A stretch of 64,000 nt of DNA from Lentilactobacillus senioris DSM 24302 = JCM 17472. Lineage in GTDB: Bacteria; Bacillota; Bacilli; Lactobacillales; Lactobacillaceae. The stretch lies in contig NZ_AYZR01000008.1 in the NCBI RefSeq assembly GCF_001436555.1, positions 269,417-333,416 of the forward strand, given 5' to 3'. Shown one piece after another: positions 57,039 through 64,000 of this stretch. Within the stretch, counting starts at the first letter, position 1. Each line of letters opens with the position of its first letter. The notes beneath the pieces are model-generated. The model had not been told where the DNA came from. It did no database searches and saw only the letters and a list, made by a program, of their open reading frames with translations. The translations under genes were made by a program, and so were the position numbers.

Positions 57039-58419
57039 TCACGAAACTATTTCTATTTTTCATACTAATGATTTTCATTCGCATTTTGCCAACTGGCCAA
57101 AAATTAAACGGTACATTCAATCTGGTAAACAACGAGATAGGGCCTTAGGGGACACTGTTTTAACGTTTGATATTGGTGATTTCATGGATCGCTTCGAACC
57201 CCTAACTGAAGCAACTAACGGTAAGGCCGGAGTGCAATTTATGAATGAATTAAATTATGACGGGGTAACAATTGGTAACAATGAAGGTTTAACCAACTCT
57301 AAGGAACAGTTAAATCAACTGTATCAGAAAGCCAACTTTGATATTTTATTAGCCAATTTAAAAGATCCGCAAACTAATTCTTTGCCTAAATGGGCTAATG
57401 AAGCCAAATTAATCGTTACGCCACAACATACCAGAATTTTGGTATTTGGAATGACGGCTCCGTATTCTAGTACCTATCCTAAATTAGGTTGGGAAGTTGA
57501 GGATGTTAATCAAACTGCAGAACGGATTTTAACTAAATATGAAGGACAGTATGATATTTGTATCTTACTATCTCATTTAGGACTGCCTACTGATCGTGAA
57601 TTAGCGCAAAAATTTCCAGCTATTAACTTAATTTTAGGAGGCCATACCCATCACCTGTTAATGGAAGGAGAGCTGGTTAACCAAACAATGTTAGCAGCTG
57701 CTCAAAAATGGGGAAACTACGTTGGTCACGTTACGTTAACGTTAGATAATCATCAGATTACTGAACAAACTGTTTCCGTTCAAGAAGTGGCAGCATTGCC
57801 TTCTGAACCAGTAGATTTAAAAGAGATCAATAAGACTTTTAGCATGGGGACTGCCTTATTATCTGCACAAAAGGTTGCCCAACTAGATCATCCAGTAACT
57901 ACACAATTAATTGGTGATTCAGAAATGGTTGATCTGGGATTAAAGGCGTTACAAGCTAAAACTAAAACTCAGGGTGCTGTCATCAATACCGGGTTATTTT
58001 TAAAGAGTTTACCTGCTGGAATAATTGATGAAAACCAAATACATGATGTATTGCCACATGCGATGCAAGTCATGAAAGTGACTTTAGATGGTTATAATCT
58101 TTGGCGATTAATTCAGGAAATGGAAAAAAACAGAAATTTCCTCTTACGTTACCCGCAAAAGGGAATGGGATTTCGGGGAAAAGTTTTTGGAGAATTACAT
58201 TACCAAGGTATTGAATATCAAAAGGCAACGGGGAAAGTTTTATGGCATGGAGAGCCATTAAATCCACAGCAAAACTATGAAGTTGCGATGTTGGACCATT
58301 ACCTGTATATTCCCTTTTTCCCAACTATCCAAATTTGTGGTAAAAATGAAATTTACTTTGATGAAAATTTACGGCAGGTATTTGCTCATTATTTAAGTGA
58401 TCAATTTCCTATCAAGTAA
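57022..58419 (+). CDS. yunD: 5'-nucleotidase/metallophosphatase (YunD-like)
   Basis: A 465-residue protein starting at TTG 57022. The N-terminal phosphatase domain has HTNDFHSHF, DIGDFMDR, GNNEG and LGGHTHH; the C-terminal 5'-nucleotidase domain follows from about residue 290. No signal peptide, so cytoplasmic. It precedes yutD-like and yutF-like genes, an order common in lactobacilli. Confidence 0.88.
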   Translation: MLNEDNHETISIFHTNDFHSHFANWPKIKRYIQSGKQRDRALGDTVLTFDIGDFMDRFEPLTEATNGKAGVQFMNELNYDGVTIGNNEGLTNSKEQLNQLYQKANFDILLANLKDPQTNSLPKWANEAKLIVTPQHTRILVFGMTAPYSSTYPKLGWEVEDVNQTAERILTKYEGQYDICILLSHLGLPTDRELAQKFPAINLILGGHTHHLLMEGELVNQTMLAAAQKWGNYVGHVTLTLDNHQITEQTVSVQEVAALPSEPVDLKEINKTFSMGTALLSAQKVAQLDHPVTTQLIGDSEMVDLGLKALQAKTKTQGAVINTGLFLKSLPAGIIDENQIHDVLPHAMQVMKVTLDGYNLWRLIQEMEKNRNFLLRYPQKGMGFRGKVFGELHYQGIEYQKATGKVLWHGEPLNPQQNYEVAMLDHYLYIPFFPTIQICGKNEIYFDENLRQVFAHYLSDQFPIK

Positions 58420-58441
58420 ATGAAATGAAACGGAGTAACTT

Positions 58442-59014
58442 ATGGATAAAAATGAACTAAAGGATTTAATTGAAGAACGTAACGCAAAACGAAAACCAAT
58501 GGTAAAAATTACGTTTGAAGATTTAACCTCGTTTTCTATTAATGATCATCAATATAAGATGATTAGTGATCATAATAATAGTTTTGATGTTCATCAATTT
58601 GAAATGGCATTTAATTCGTCATTTAGTAAATTTGATTACATTGTGGGCCAATTATTTGATAATCAATTACGACTGAGAGGTTTTTATGAAGCCGGTCGAG
58701 ATAATGCAGACGGACCTTTTATTGGCCAATTGAATGATATTTTGGTTGAGCAACTGATTTTTAGTGACGATATTTATATTATTCAAAACCTAGAACCAAG
58801 ACCTATTCCGGTTCCTAGAAGTAGTTCTAGGCGTCGACGTTCTAGAAGGGGTCGGCAACGCAATCGACGTAATTCAGATAATAAGAACGGCGGTTTTAAA
58901 ACAACGACTACTAAAGTACAAAATAATGAAGGCAAACGTAAAATGGTAGTGAAAGAAAAACGCAAGAACGGTAACCATAATTTTGTGATTAAGGAAAATA
59001 AGAAGGGAAAATAA
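58442..59014 (+). CDS. yutD: YutD family protein with an Arg-rich tail
   Basis: A 190-residue protein. The N-terminal 120 residues are the YutD domain (FDYIVGQLFDNQLRLRGFYEAG). The last 65 residues are strongly basic and low in complexity, beginning SSSRRRRSRRGRQRNRRNS, and probably bind nucleic acid. Function unknown. Six bases before the next gene. Confidence 0.87.
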   Translation: MDKNELKDLIEERNAKRKPMVKITFEDLTSFSINDHQYKMISDHNNSFDVHQFEMAFNSSFSKFDYIVGQLFDNQLRLRGFYEAGRDNADGPFIGQLNDILVEQLIFSDDIYIIQNLEPRPIPVPRSSSRRRRSRRGRQRNRRNSDNKNGGFKTTTTKVQNNEGKRKMVVKEKRKNGNHNFVIKENKKGK

Positions 59015-59020
59015 TTTATT

Positions 59021-59803
59021 ATGAAGCAATATCGAGGATACCTGATTGACCTTGATGGTACTGTGTATGCTGGTACTAAGAAAATTCCGGCTGCTAAAAG
59101 ATTTATTGAACGCCTACAACAAAAGCAGATTCCGTTTTTATTCGTTACTAACAATTCAACTCAGCTTCCAGAAGCAGTTGCTACTAACTTAGCTAATAAT
59201 CATGATATCTATGTAAATGCACAAAATGTTTATACTTCTGGCATGGCCACGGTAGATTATTTGAACCAAGAAACCAAAGATTGGCCAGCTGAAGACAAAA
59301 CCGTATTAGTAGTTGGAGAGTATGGCTTAAAACAAGTGATTTTGCAGTCGGGCTACACACTAGCTATTGATAATCCAGCATTTACAGTTGTGGGACTAGA
59401 TTCTGACTTAACCTACGAAAAGCTTACCCAGGCTGTTTTAGCGATTAGAAACGGTTCTAGATTTGTGGGAACTAATCCAGATACCAACATTCCTAAGGAG
59501 CGAGGATTACTTCCAGGAGCTGGGGCAGTGGTTGACTTTGTTCGTTACGCAACTCAGGTAGAGCCAGTAATGATTGGCAAGCCACAGGCTCAGATAATTA
59601 ATACAGCTCTAAGACGGATAAATTTACCAGCAACGGATGTTGTAATGGTCGGGGATAATTACAATACCGATATCAAGGCGGGGATTAACGCTCAGGTAGA
59701 TACACTACTGGTTTATACAGGGGTTTCAACGCCGGAACTGGTGGCTAAAGAAGCTATCCAACCAACTAATTTCATCAATAGTCTTGATGAATGGGAAGTT
59801 TAA
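59021..59803 (+). CDS. yutF: HAD hydrolase, TIGR01457/NagD-like (YutF)
   Basis: A 260-residue HAD phosphatase. Motif I DLDGTVYAGT, motif II VTNNST, motif III lysine in GKPQAQI, motif IV VGDNYNTDI. The substrate is likely a small phosphate ester. The TIGR01906 membrane gene begins immediately after it. Confidence 0.92.
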   Translation: MKQYRGYLIDLDGTVYAGTKKIPAAKRFIERLQQKQIPFLFVTNNSTQLPEAVATNLANNHDIYVNAQNVYTSGMATVDYLNQETKDWPAEDKTVLVVGEYGLKQVILQSGYTLAIDNPAFTVVGLDSDLTYEKLTQAVLAIRNGSRFVGTNPDTNIPKERGLLPGAGAVVDFVRYATQVEPVMIGKPQAQIINTALRRINLPATDVVMVGDNYNTDIKAGINAQVDTLLVYTGVSTPELVAKEAIQPTNFINSLDEWEV

Positions 59804-59804
59804 G

Positions 59805-60437
59805 ATGCTTAAAAGAGCGTTCCAAGCCCTGATTGTATTTTTGTTCATTATTTCGCTGGCTATCTTCGTTACGATTAATTCTGTATGGCTGTTTCGGTTA
59901 TCAATTCCGTTATTTCACCTTACTGATCAAACTGGACTAACTACTTCGCAGATGATGCATGAATATTTAAAAATGATTAGTTATTTACAACTACCTTGGC
60001 AAACTAGCTTGCATTTTGATTTTTTTGCTAGTTCTAGTCAGGGTTTGCAACATTTTAAAGATGTTCGTTCACTAGTTATGGTTAATAACCTTGTAATGTT
60101 AATTAGCGGAGTTGCTAGTTGGCTAGTGCTAAATAAGTTGGTTCAAAATAAGCAATTATACAATTTATTAAATCCCTTAAGGATATTAGTAACAATCATA
60201 ATTGGTATCGCGGGGATAATGCTCGTTAATTTTGATCAAGCCTTTATTTGGTTTCATCAGTTATTCTTCCGAAATGATTATTGGTTGTTCGATCCTAATC
60301 GTGACGAAGTAATTAATATGTTACCAGATGGTTTTTTTGCCCTTTGTTTTTTGCTATTTGGGGCATTAGTATCTATAGGAATCCTAGTGCTTTTGTTAAT
60401 GATTCGTTATCAAATTAAAGCAGCAAAAAAGGACTGA
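59805..60437 (+). CDS. TIGR01906 family integral membrane protein
   Basis: ATG 59805 follows GGGAAG and gives 210 residues; upstream in-frame codons overlap yutF and are rejected. Membrane segments are LIVFLFIISLAIFVTINSV, NNLVMLISGVASWLVL, LVTIIIGIAGIMLVNF and FFALCFLLFGALVSIGILVLLL. The family is found next to yutF in lactobacilli and streptococci. Role unknown. Confidence 0.87.
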   Translation: MLKRAFQALIVFLFIISLAIFVTINSVWLFRLSIPLFHLTDQTGLTTSQMMHEYLKMISYLQLPWQTSLHFDFFASSSQGLQHFKDVRSLVMVNNLVMLISGVASWLVLNKLVQNKQLYNLLNPLRILVTIIIGIAGIMLVNFDQAFIWFHQLFFRNDYWLFDPNRDEVINMLPDGFFALCFLLFGALVSIGILVLLLMIRYQIKAAKKD

Positions 60438-60455
60438 ATTTATCAGTCCTTTTTT
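60425..60455 (+). terminator. Terminator after the membrane protein gene
   Basis: AAAAAAGGACTGA / TCAGTCCTTTTTT with a five-base loop. Confidence 0.9.
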
Positions 60456-60556
60456 GTTTTACGGTTATAAGGTTTTGATTGGGAAGTAAGTTAATTCCAA
60501 ATATTGTAGCAGCTATCTAGACTAGATTCTCATATTTATGATGATTCTGTATAATT

Positions 60557-60745
60557 TTAGTTAACGGGATCTTCCATTAAAATCCATAGTACCAAGTAAG
60601 CTATGATTCCTGGAAACAGTGGGGTAATTGCTAATAAAACAAATAAAATCCGTACTAAATTGGTGTTCCAATTAAAATGTTCGCTAAGGCCGGCAATGAC
60701 ACCAGCGATGACTTTATTGTTTGATCGATGAATAGGAATTTTCAT
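60557..60745 (-). CDS. PspC domain protein
   Basis: A 62-residue protein starting MKIPIHRSNNKVIAGVIAGL; GAGGTGAT precedes this ATG. The PspC fold has the NKVIAGVIAGLSEHF motif and a C-terminal hydrophobic helix (IIAYLVLWILME). Related small proteins sense membrane stress. It lies alone, divergent from the next gene. Confidence 0.9.
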   Translation of the reverse strand: MKIPIHRSNNKVIAGVIAGLSEHFNWNTNLVRILFVLLAITPLFPGIIAYLVLWILMEDPVN

Positions 60746-60865
60746 GTTATCACCTCTTTTAATCATAAGTCTATTAATAAATACCTAAGTTTTCAAACAA
60801 AAAGTTTCTTTTTTAGCCAAATAAGGATAGAATATAATAGTAATTTTGGTAGGAGAATAATAAAT

Positions 60866-61111
60866 ATGATAACTTTAAATTTAAATGGTAATTTAGGGAA
60901 CCAGCAAGTTAATTTATCTAATGGCGCTAAGGGGCAATTATCGGGAGTACGAATTTTTGGCGGAATTCCTGGTCAAGTTCAAACGGTTCAATGGACATTT
61001 GTTCCAGGAGCACCAGAACTCGAAGGATTTGTTTTTGCAGGTTCTTTTGAAGAAGGACAAGAAATCAAATCAATTACTGGATTAAATACGTACAAAATTC
61101 ATTTTATTTAA
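60866..61111 (+). CDS. Hypothetical 81-residue protein
   Basis: ATG 60866 follows TAGGAGA by nine bases. The protein (MITLNLNGNLGNQ..., NGAKGQLSGVRIFGG, VPGAPELEGFVFAGSFEEGQE) has no signal, no membrane helix and no motif I recognise; it looks like a small beta-rich fold. TATAAT at 60833-60838 can serve as the -10. A terminator follows, so it is a monocistronic gene between pspC and mvaS. Function unknown. Confidence 0.75.
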   Translation: MITLNLNGNLGNQQVNLSNGAKGQLSGVRIFGGIPGQVQTVQWTFVPGAPELEGFVFAGSFEEGQEIKSITGLNTYKIHFI

Positions 61112-61119
61112 CGTTACAT

Positions 61120-61146
61120 AGACTGCTGGATGCGGTCTTTTTCTTT
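61120..61146 (+). terminator. Terminator after the 81-residue protein gene
   Basis: AGACTGC / GCGGTCT stem with a T run. Confidence 0.65.
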
Positions 61147-61158
61147 TAGGAGGTTATC

Positions 61159-62328
61159 ATGAAAGTAGGAATTGACAAATTAGGATTTTACACGCCGGAG
61201 ACCTATATTGATATGACTGAGTTGGCTAATGCTAGAGGAGAAGATCCCGCCAAATATTTGATAGGAATTGGTCAACGAAAACAGGCAATTGCCCCAGTCA
61301 CCCAAGACGTGGTAACCATGGCAGCTAATGCTGCTACCAAAATATTAACGCCGGCTGACAAACAATCAATCAAAATGGTTTTGTTTGGAACTGAAAGTGG
61401 CGTGGACAATTCTAAAGCTACCGCTGTTTATTTGCAGACACTTCTGGGATTATCCGCTGATGTTAGGGCAGTAGAAATTAAACAAGCTTGTTATGGTGCT
61501 ACCGCCGGAGTACAAATGGCTTGTGATTATGTGAGAAGTCATCCTACAGCCAGCGTATTAGTAATCGGGGCAGATATTGCTCGTTACGGTCTAAATACCC
61601 CTGGAGAAGTAACTCAAGGCGCTGGGGCAGTGGCAATGTTAATTAAAGCTGATCCTGATTTGATCGAATTAGAAGCCGAAAGTGTTTTTCATTCTGCAGA
61701 TGTAATGGATTTTTGGCGACCACTTTATAGATCAGAAGCCTTAGTAGATGGCCATTATTCCAATAATGTCTATATTGATTTCTTTAATCAAACTTGGCAG
61801 GAGTTTCAAAATAGAACGGATACCAATATCAGTGATTTTGATGCTTTCCTATTTCATTTGCCTTACACCAAAATGGGGTTAAAGGCCTTACGAACAATTA
61901 CCAGTGATGATCAACACTCGCAAGACTTACTGACCGAGTTTGAAGCTGCTAAAAAATTTAACGCAGAAGTTGGAAATATCTATACTGGTTCTTTATATTT
62001 AAGTTTAATTTCTTGGTTGGTTAATTCACAAACGCTTGCTTCAGGTAACCATGTTGGTTTCTTTAGTTTTGGCTCTGGGGCACAAGGAGAATTCTTTGCT
62101 GGTAATGTGGGCCCGTCAACACAATTACAGAATTTAAAAATGCAAATGGAGGCTTCATTGAATCAGCGTCGGCAAATAAGTATTAAAGAGTATGAAGCTA
62201 TGTTTGAGGCCCGACGACCATTTGAAGCTGGTGATTACGCATTTGATCTTTCTGAAGAAAAAGCACAATTTTACTTGAAGGGTCAGCAAAATCACCAATT
62301 ATTATATGTAAATACGAAAAATAATTAA
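61159..62328 (+). CDS. mvaS: Hydroxymethylglutaryl-CoA synthase
   Basis: A 389-residue thiolase-fold enzyme of the mevalonate pathway. The catalytic Cys is in IKQACYGATAG near residue 110; the start MKVGIDKLGFYTPETYID is typical. It condenses acetyl-CoA with acetoacetyl-CoA, giving the isoprenoid precursor. AGGAGG precedes the ATG. Other mevalonate genes are not in the window. Confidence 0.96.
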   Translation: MKVGIDKLGFYTPETYIDMTELANARGEDPAKYLIGIGQRKQAIAPVTQDVVTMAANAATKILTPADKQSIKMVLFGTESGVDNSKATAVYLQTLLGLSADVRAVEIKQACYGATAGVQMACDYVRSHPTASVLVIGADIARYGLNTPGEVTQGAGAVAMLIKADPDLIELEAESVFHSADVMDFWRPLYRSEALVDGHYSNNVYIDFFNQTWQEFQNRTDTNISDFDAFLFHLPYTKMGLKALRTITSDDQHSQDLLTEFEAAKKFNAEVGNIYTGSLYLSLISWLVNSQTLASGNHVGFFSFGSGAQGEFFAGNVGPSTQLQNLKMQMEASLNQRRQISIKEYEAMFEARRPFEAGDYAFDLSEEKAQFYLKGQQNHQLLYVNTKNN

Positions 62329-62390
62329 ATTTTGACTTGAAACGTTCGTATATTTCCCTTAAAATTAAGAAAAAACGGGAGAGTGACAAC

Positions 62391-62831
62391 ATGAAAAACA
62401 TTTATCTAGCCGCACCATTTTTTAGTGATGAACAAAATGAACGAGTAACTAGGGTTGAGGAAGACTTAGCAGCCAATCCGACGGTTGGTGAAGTGTTTAG
62501 CCCCCGCAAAAATCAATTGGAACAATATGAAATGGGCACAAAAAAATGGGCTCAAGAAATTTTTAAGTATGATACCTCAAAAATTGACTGGTGTGATGTA
62601 GTAGTTGCAGTTGTTGATTTTGATGATGACGATGTTGACAGCGGTACAGCATTTGAAATTGGCTATGCATACAGTACTAATAAACCTCTTGTCATTTTTC
62701 ATGAAAAAGACACTATTTTGAATTTAATGGTGTCAGAAAGCTTAAAGGCACACTTAACTACTGATAAACAATTACAAGACTATAATTTTGAAGACCTACC
62801 TTTAGTACCTTATGATGGCAAGGTAATTTAA
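62391..62831 (+). CDS. Nucleoside 2-deoxyribosyltransferase
   Basis: ATG 62391 after CGGGAGAG gives 146 residues. The catalytic Glu is in DSGTAFEIGYAY near residue 88; the start MKNIYLAAPFF is the family nucleotide-binding strand. It exchanges bases between deoxynucleosides in salvage, a typical lactobacillus activity. Upstream in-frame codons are not supported. Confidence 0.9.
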   Translation: MKNIYLAAPFFSDEQNERVTRVEEDLAANPTVGEVFSPRKNQLEQYEMGTKKWAQEIFKYDTSKIDWCDVVVAVVDFDDDDVDSGTAFEIGYAYSTNKPLVIFHEKDTILNLMVSESLKAHLTTDKQLQDYNFEDLPLVPYDGKVI

Positions 62832-62836
62832 AAAGC

Positions 62837-62873
62837 AAAAAGGAATTAACACTGAGTGTTAATTCCTTTTTTA
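62837..62873. terminator. Bidirectional terminator between the deoxyribosyltransferase and lexA
   Basis: AAAAAGGAATTAACAC / GTGTTAATTCCTTTTT stem with a three-base loop. Confidence 0.93.
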
Positions 62874-63500
62874 TTCAATCTCATTACGATAAAGACCAAC
62901 TACTTTTCCTAAGATAGCAACTTGGGTCAAAATAATAGGAGCCATAGTATCATTTTCTGGTTGCAGACGATAATGGTCGCTTTCTCGATAGAATCGTTTA
63001 CAAGTGGCTTCATTTTCATCAGTCATTGCAATTACGATTTCACCATTATCAGCGACATTTTGTTTTCTAACAATGACGTAGTCACCGTTTAAAATTCCAG
63101 CATTAATCATGCTTTCTCCTCGAATTTGTAGCATGAAGAGCGGTTGATCGGAGTTACCTAGGTTGGGTGGTAGTGGGAAGTAATCAGTAGCTTCTTCTAC
63201 AGCCAAAATAGGTTCCCCGGCTGTTACAGTACCTAGCACGGGAATTTGTTTCTGTTCTGGTTCGACACCAAGCTCTTCTAATCCGGCAGCAGTGACTTCT
63301 AATGCTCTGGGTTTAGAAGGATCTTTAACTAAAAATCCCTTTTTTTCTAACCGGGATATGTGTCCGTGCACGGTGGATGTTGAAGATAAATGGACTGCTT
63401 CGCCAATTTCGCGAACGGTAGGCGGATAACCATGTTCGTTAACCTTTTCCCAGATGTAATGCAAAATTTGTATTTGCTTGTTTTTTGGTGAATCCGTCAT
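62871..63500 (-). CDS. lexA: SOS repressor LexA
   Basis: A 209-residue repressor. N-terminal winged helix ([24 protein letters not shown]). The self-cleavage site is Ala-Gly in GTVTAGEPI, the catalytic Ser is in GESMINAGI and the Lys in [11 protein letters not shown] damage lets RecA trigger its cleavage. GAGGTAAGGA precedes the ATG. It is divergent from a DUF896 gene across a shared LexA box. Confidence 0.96.
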   Translation of the reverse strand: MTDSPKNKQIQILHYIWEKVNEHGYPPTVREIGEAVHLSSTSTVHGHISRLEKKGFLVKDPSKPRALEVTAAGLEELGVEPEQKQIPVLGTVTAGEPILAVEEATDYFPLPPNLGNSDQPLFMLQIRGESMINAGILNGDYVIVRKQNVADNGEIVIAMTDENEATCKRFYRESDHYRLQPENDTMAPIILTQVAILGKVVGLYRNEIE

Positions 63501-63535
63501 ATTCCTTACCTCAGTTTAATCGTTTGAATAATCAC

Positions 63536-63564
63536 ATTTTAGCATAACTAAGGTACCAATTCAA
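63536..63564 (-). promoter_or_regulatory. lexA promoter
   Basis: On the minus strand TTGAAT, 17-base spacer, TAAAAT. The -35 overlaps the end of the LexA box. Confidence 0.75.
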
Positions 63565-63575
63565 ACAAATGTTCG
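63562..63575. promoter_or_regulatory. LexA box between lexA and the DUF896 gene
   Basis: CAAACAAATGTTCG matches 12 of 14 positions of CGAACATATGTTCG and keeps the AAC-N4-GTT core. It overlaps the lexA -35, and lies upstream of the DUF896 extended -10, so it probably controls both genes. Confidence 0.8.
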
Positions 63576-63605
63576 GCTAATTTCTTAGCGTATTTAGTAA
63601 CAAGC

Positions 63606-63614
63606 TGGTATAAT
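63606..63614 (+). promoter_or_regulatory. Extended -10 of the DUF896 gene
   Basis: TGGTATAAT lies 35 bases before the DUF896 ATG. Confidence 0.6.
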
Positions 63615-63648
63615 GGTTGAGATAGAAAATTCGATAGGGGGCATTTTG

Positions 63649-63933
63649 ATGGCTGAAGATAAAAAAGAAAACAAATTAGACCAAATTGAAGATGAGGTAA
63701 TGAAACAAATTGTACCTCGAATTAACGAACTGGCTAAAAAAGCTAAGGCAGAAGGCTTAACGGAATTGGAAAAAGTGGAACAAAAGGACTTACGGGACAA
63801 ATACGTTAAGAGATTCCGGGAAAACTTCAAATCACAAATTGAAATGATGAAGATTTACGATAAAGAAGGTAAAGAAGTTACTTCTGATAAAGTAAAGGAT
63901 ATCCAACGGGAAAAAGGGCTTCGGGACGATTAA
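63649..63933 (+). CDS. ynzC: DUF896 family protein (YnzC-like)
   Basis: ATG 63649, after AGGGGG, gives 94 residues. The DUF896 signature is visible: VPRINELAKKAKAEGLTELEKVEQ and LRDKYVKRFRENFKSQI. In Bacillus, ynzC sits in the SOS-controlled yneA-yneB-ynzC operon beside lexA; here it stands directly beside lexA without yneA or yneB. Function unknown. An AAAGGAG at the very end of the window is probably the ribosome binding site of the next gene. Confidence 0.9.
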   Translation: MAEDKKENKLDQIEDEVMKQIVPRINELAKKAKAEGLTELEKVEQKDLRDKYVKRFRENFKSQIEMMKIYDKEGKEVTSDKVKDIQREKGLRDD

Positions 63934-64000
63934 ATTTAAGATTCCTGCTTTTAATTTTGCCTACTCTTGTGTAGAATTAAAGGGTGAGATTATAAAGGAG

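Noticed and set aside
58783-59154. 123-codon minus-strand ORF under yutD
   Set aside because: It is the complement of the Arg-rich yutD tail; long open frame arises from the low-complexity sequence.

Overview
The window is AT-rich, gene-dense DNA from a Gram-positive bacterium of the Lactobacillaceae (Lactobacillus in the old broad sense). The evidence is the ymfF-ymfH-rodZ-pgsA-recA, rny-ymdB-mutS-mutL-ruvAB-queA-tgt-yajC and alaS-ireB-yqgF orders, a divergent pepQ/ccpA pair, a comG operon followed by a methylase and ackA, a mevalonate-pathway HMG-CoA synthase, and no sporulation genes. I cannot name the species from the sequence. Most genes lie on the plus strand. No rRNA, tRNA, CRISPR array or complete insertion sequence was recognised.

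Layout. 1-3.7 kb: tail of an amino-acid ABC transporter and two M16-peptidase-like proteins. 3.7-21.6 kb: envelope, DNA repair and RNA genes (rodZ, pgsA, recA, rny, ymdB, mutS, mutL, ruvA, ruvB, queA, tgt, yajC, dinB, nrnA, a DEAD-box helicase). 21.6-29.7 kb: alaS, ireB, ruvX, a DUF1292 gene, zapA, cvpA, mutS2, trxA, yslB. 29.8-35.2 kb: a phosphodiesterase, the c-di-AMP-binding cbpB, an MscS channel, ytxG/ytxH, and pepQ facing ccpA across a perfect cre site. 35.4-40.8 kb: a broken CPBP protease gene, two short-chain dehydrogenases and a short UvrA-like ABC ATPase. 41.0-48.1 kb: an accessory block made of an FMN-riboswitch-controlled riboflavin operon (ribD-ribE-ribBA-ribH), a ProRS-associated-domain deacylase, and a MerR-cupin-CMD-alcohol dehydrogenase operon. 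48.3-64 kb: yebC, comG operon, ytxK-like methylase, ackA, an amino-acid permease, a run of phosphatase and yut-type genes, mvaS, a nucleoside deoxyribosyltransferase, lexA and a DUF896 gene.

Regulation. Four LexA (SOS) boxes are readable: before recA, ruvAB and dinB, and in the shared lexA/DUF896 intergenic region. The window therefore holds the repressor, its co-protease RecA and several targets.

Most unusual structure. The riboflavin/deacylase segment is flanked by two copies of what reads as the 3' end of a phosphoglycerate mutase gene (gpmA) followed by the same terminator hairpin. A third copy of the hairpin closes the neighbouring MerR operon. No intact gpmA is present here. This looks like two gene cassettes docked at a gpmA 3' end. 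The MerR operon also has a textbook 19-bp-spacer promoter with an NmlR/AdhR-type dyad, although its regulator has no cysteine. Also notable are a consensus promoter plus terminator just before alaS (short RNA or attenuator), a 58-residue comGG candidate, and several non-standard start codons.
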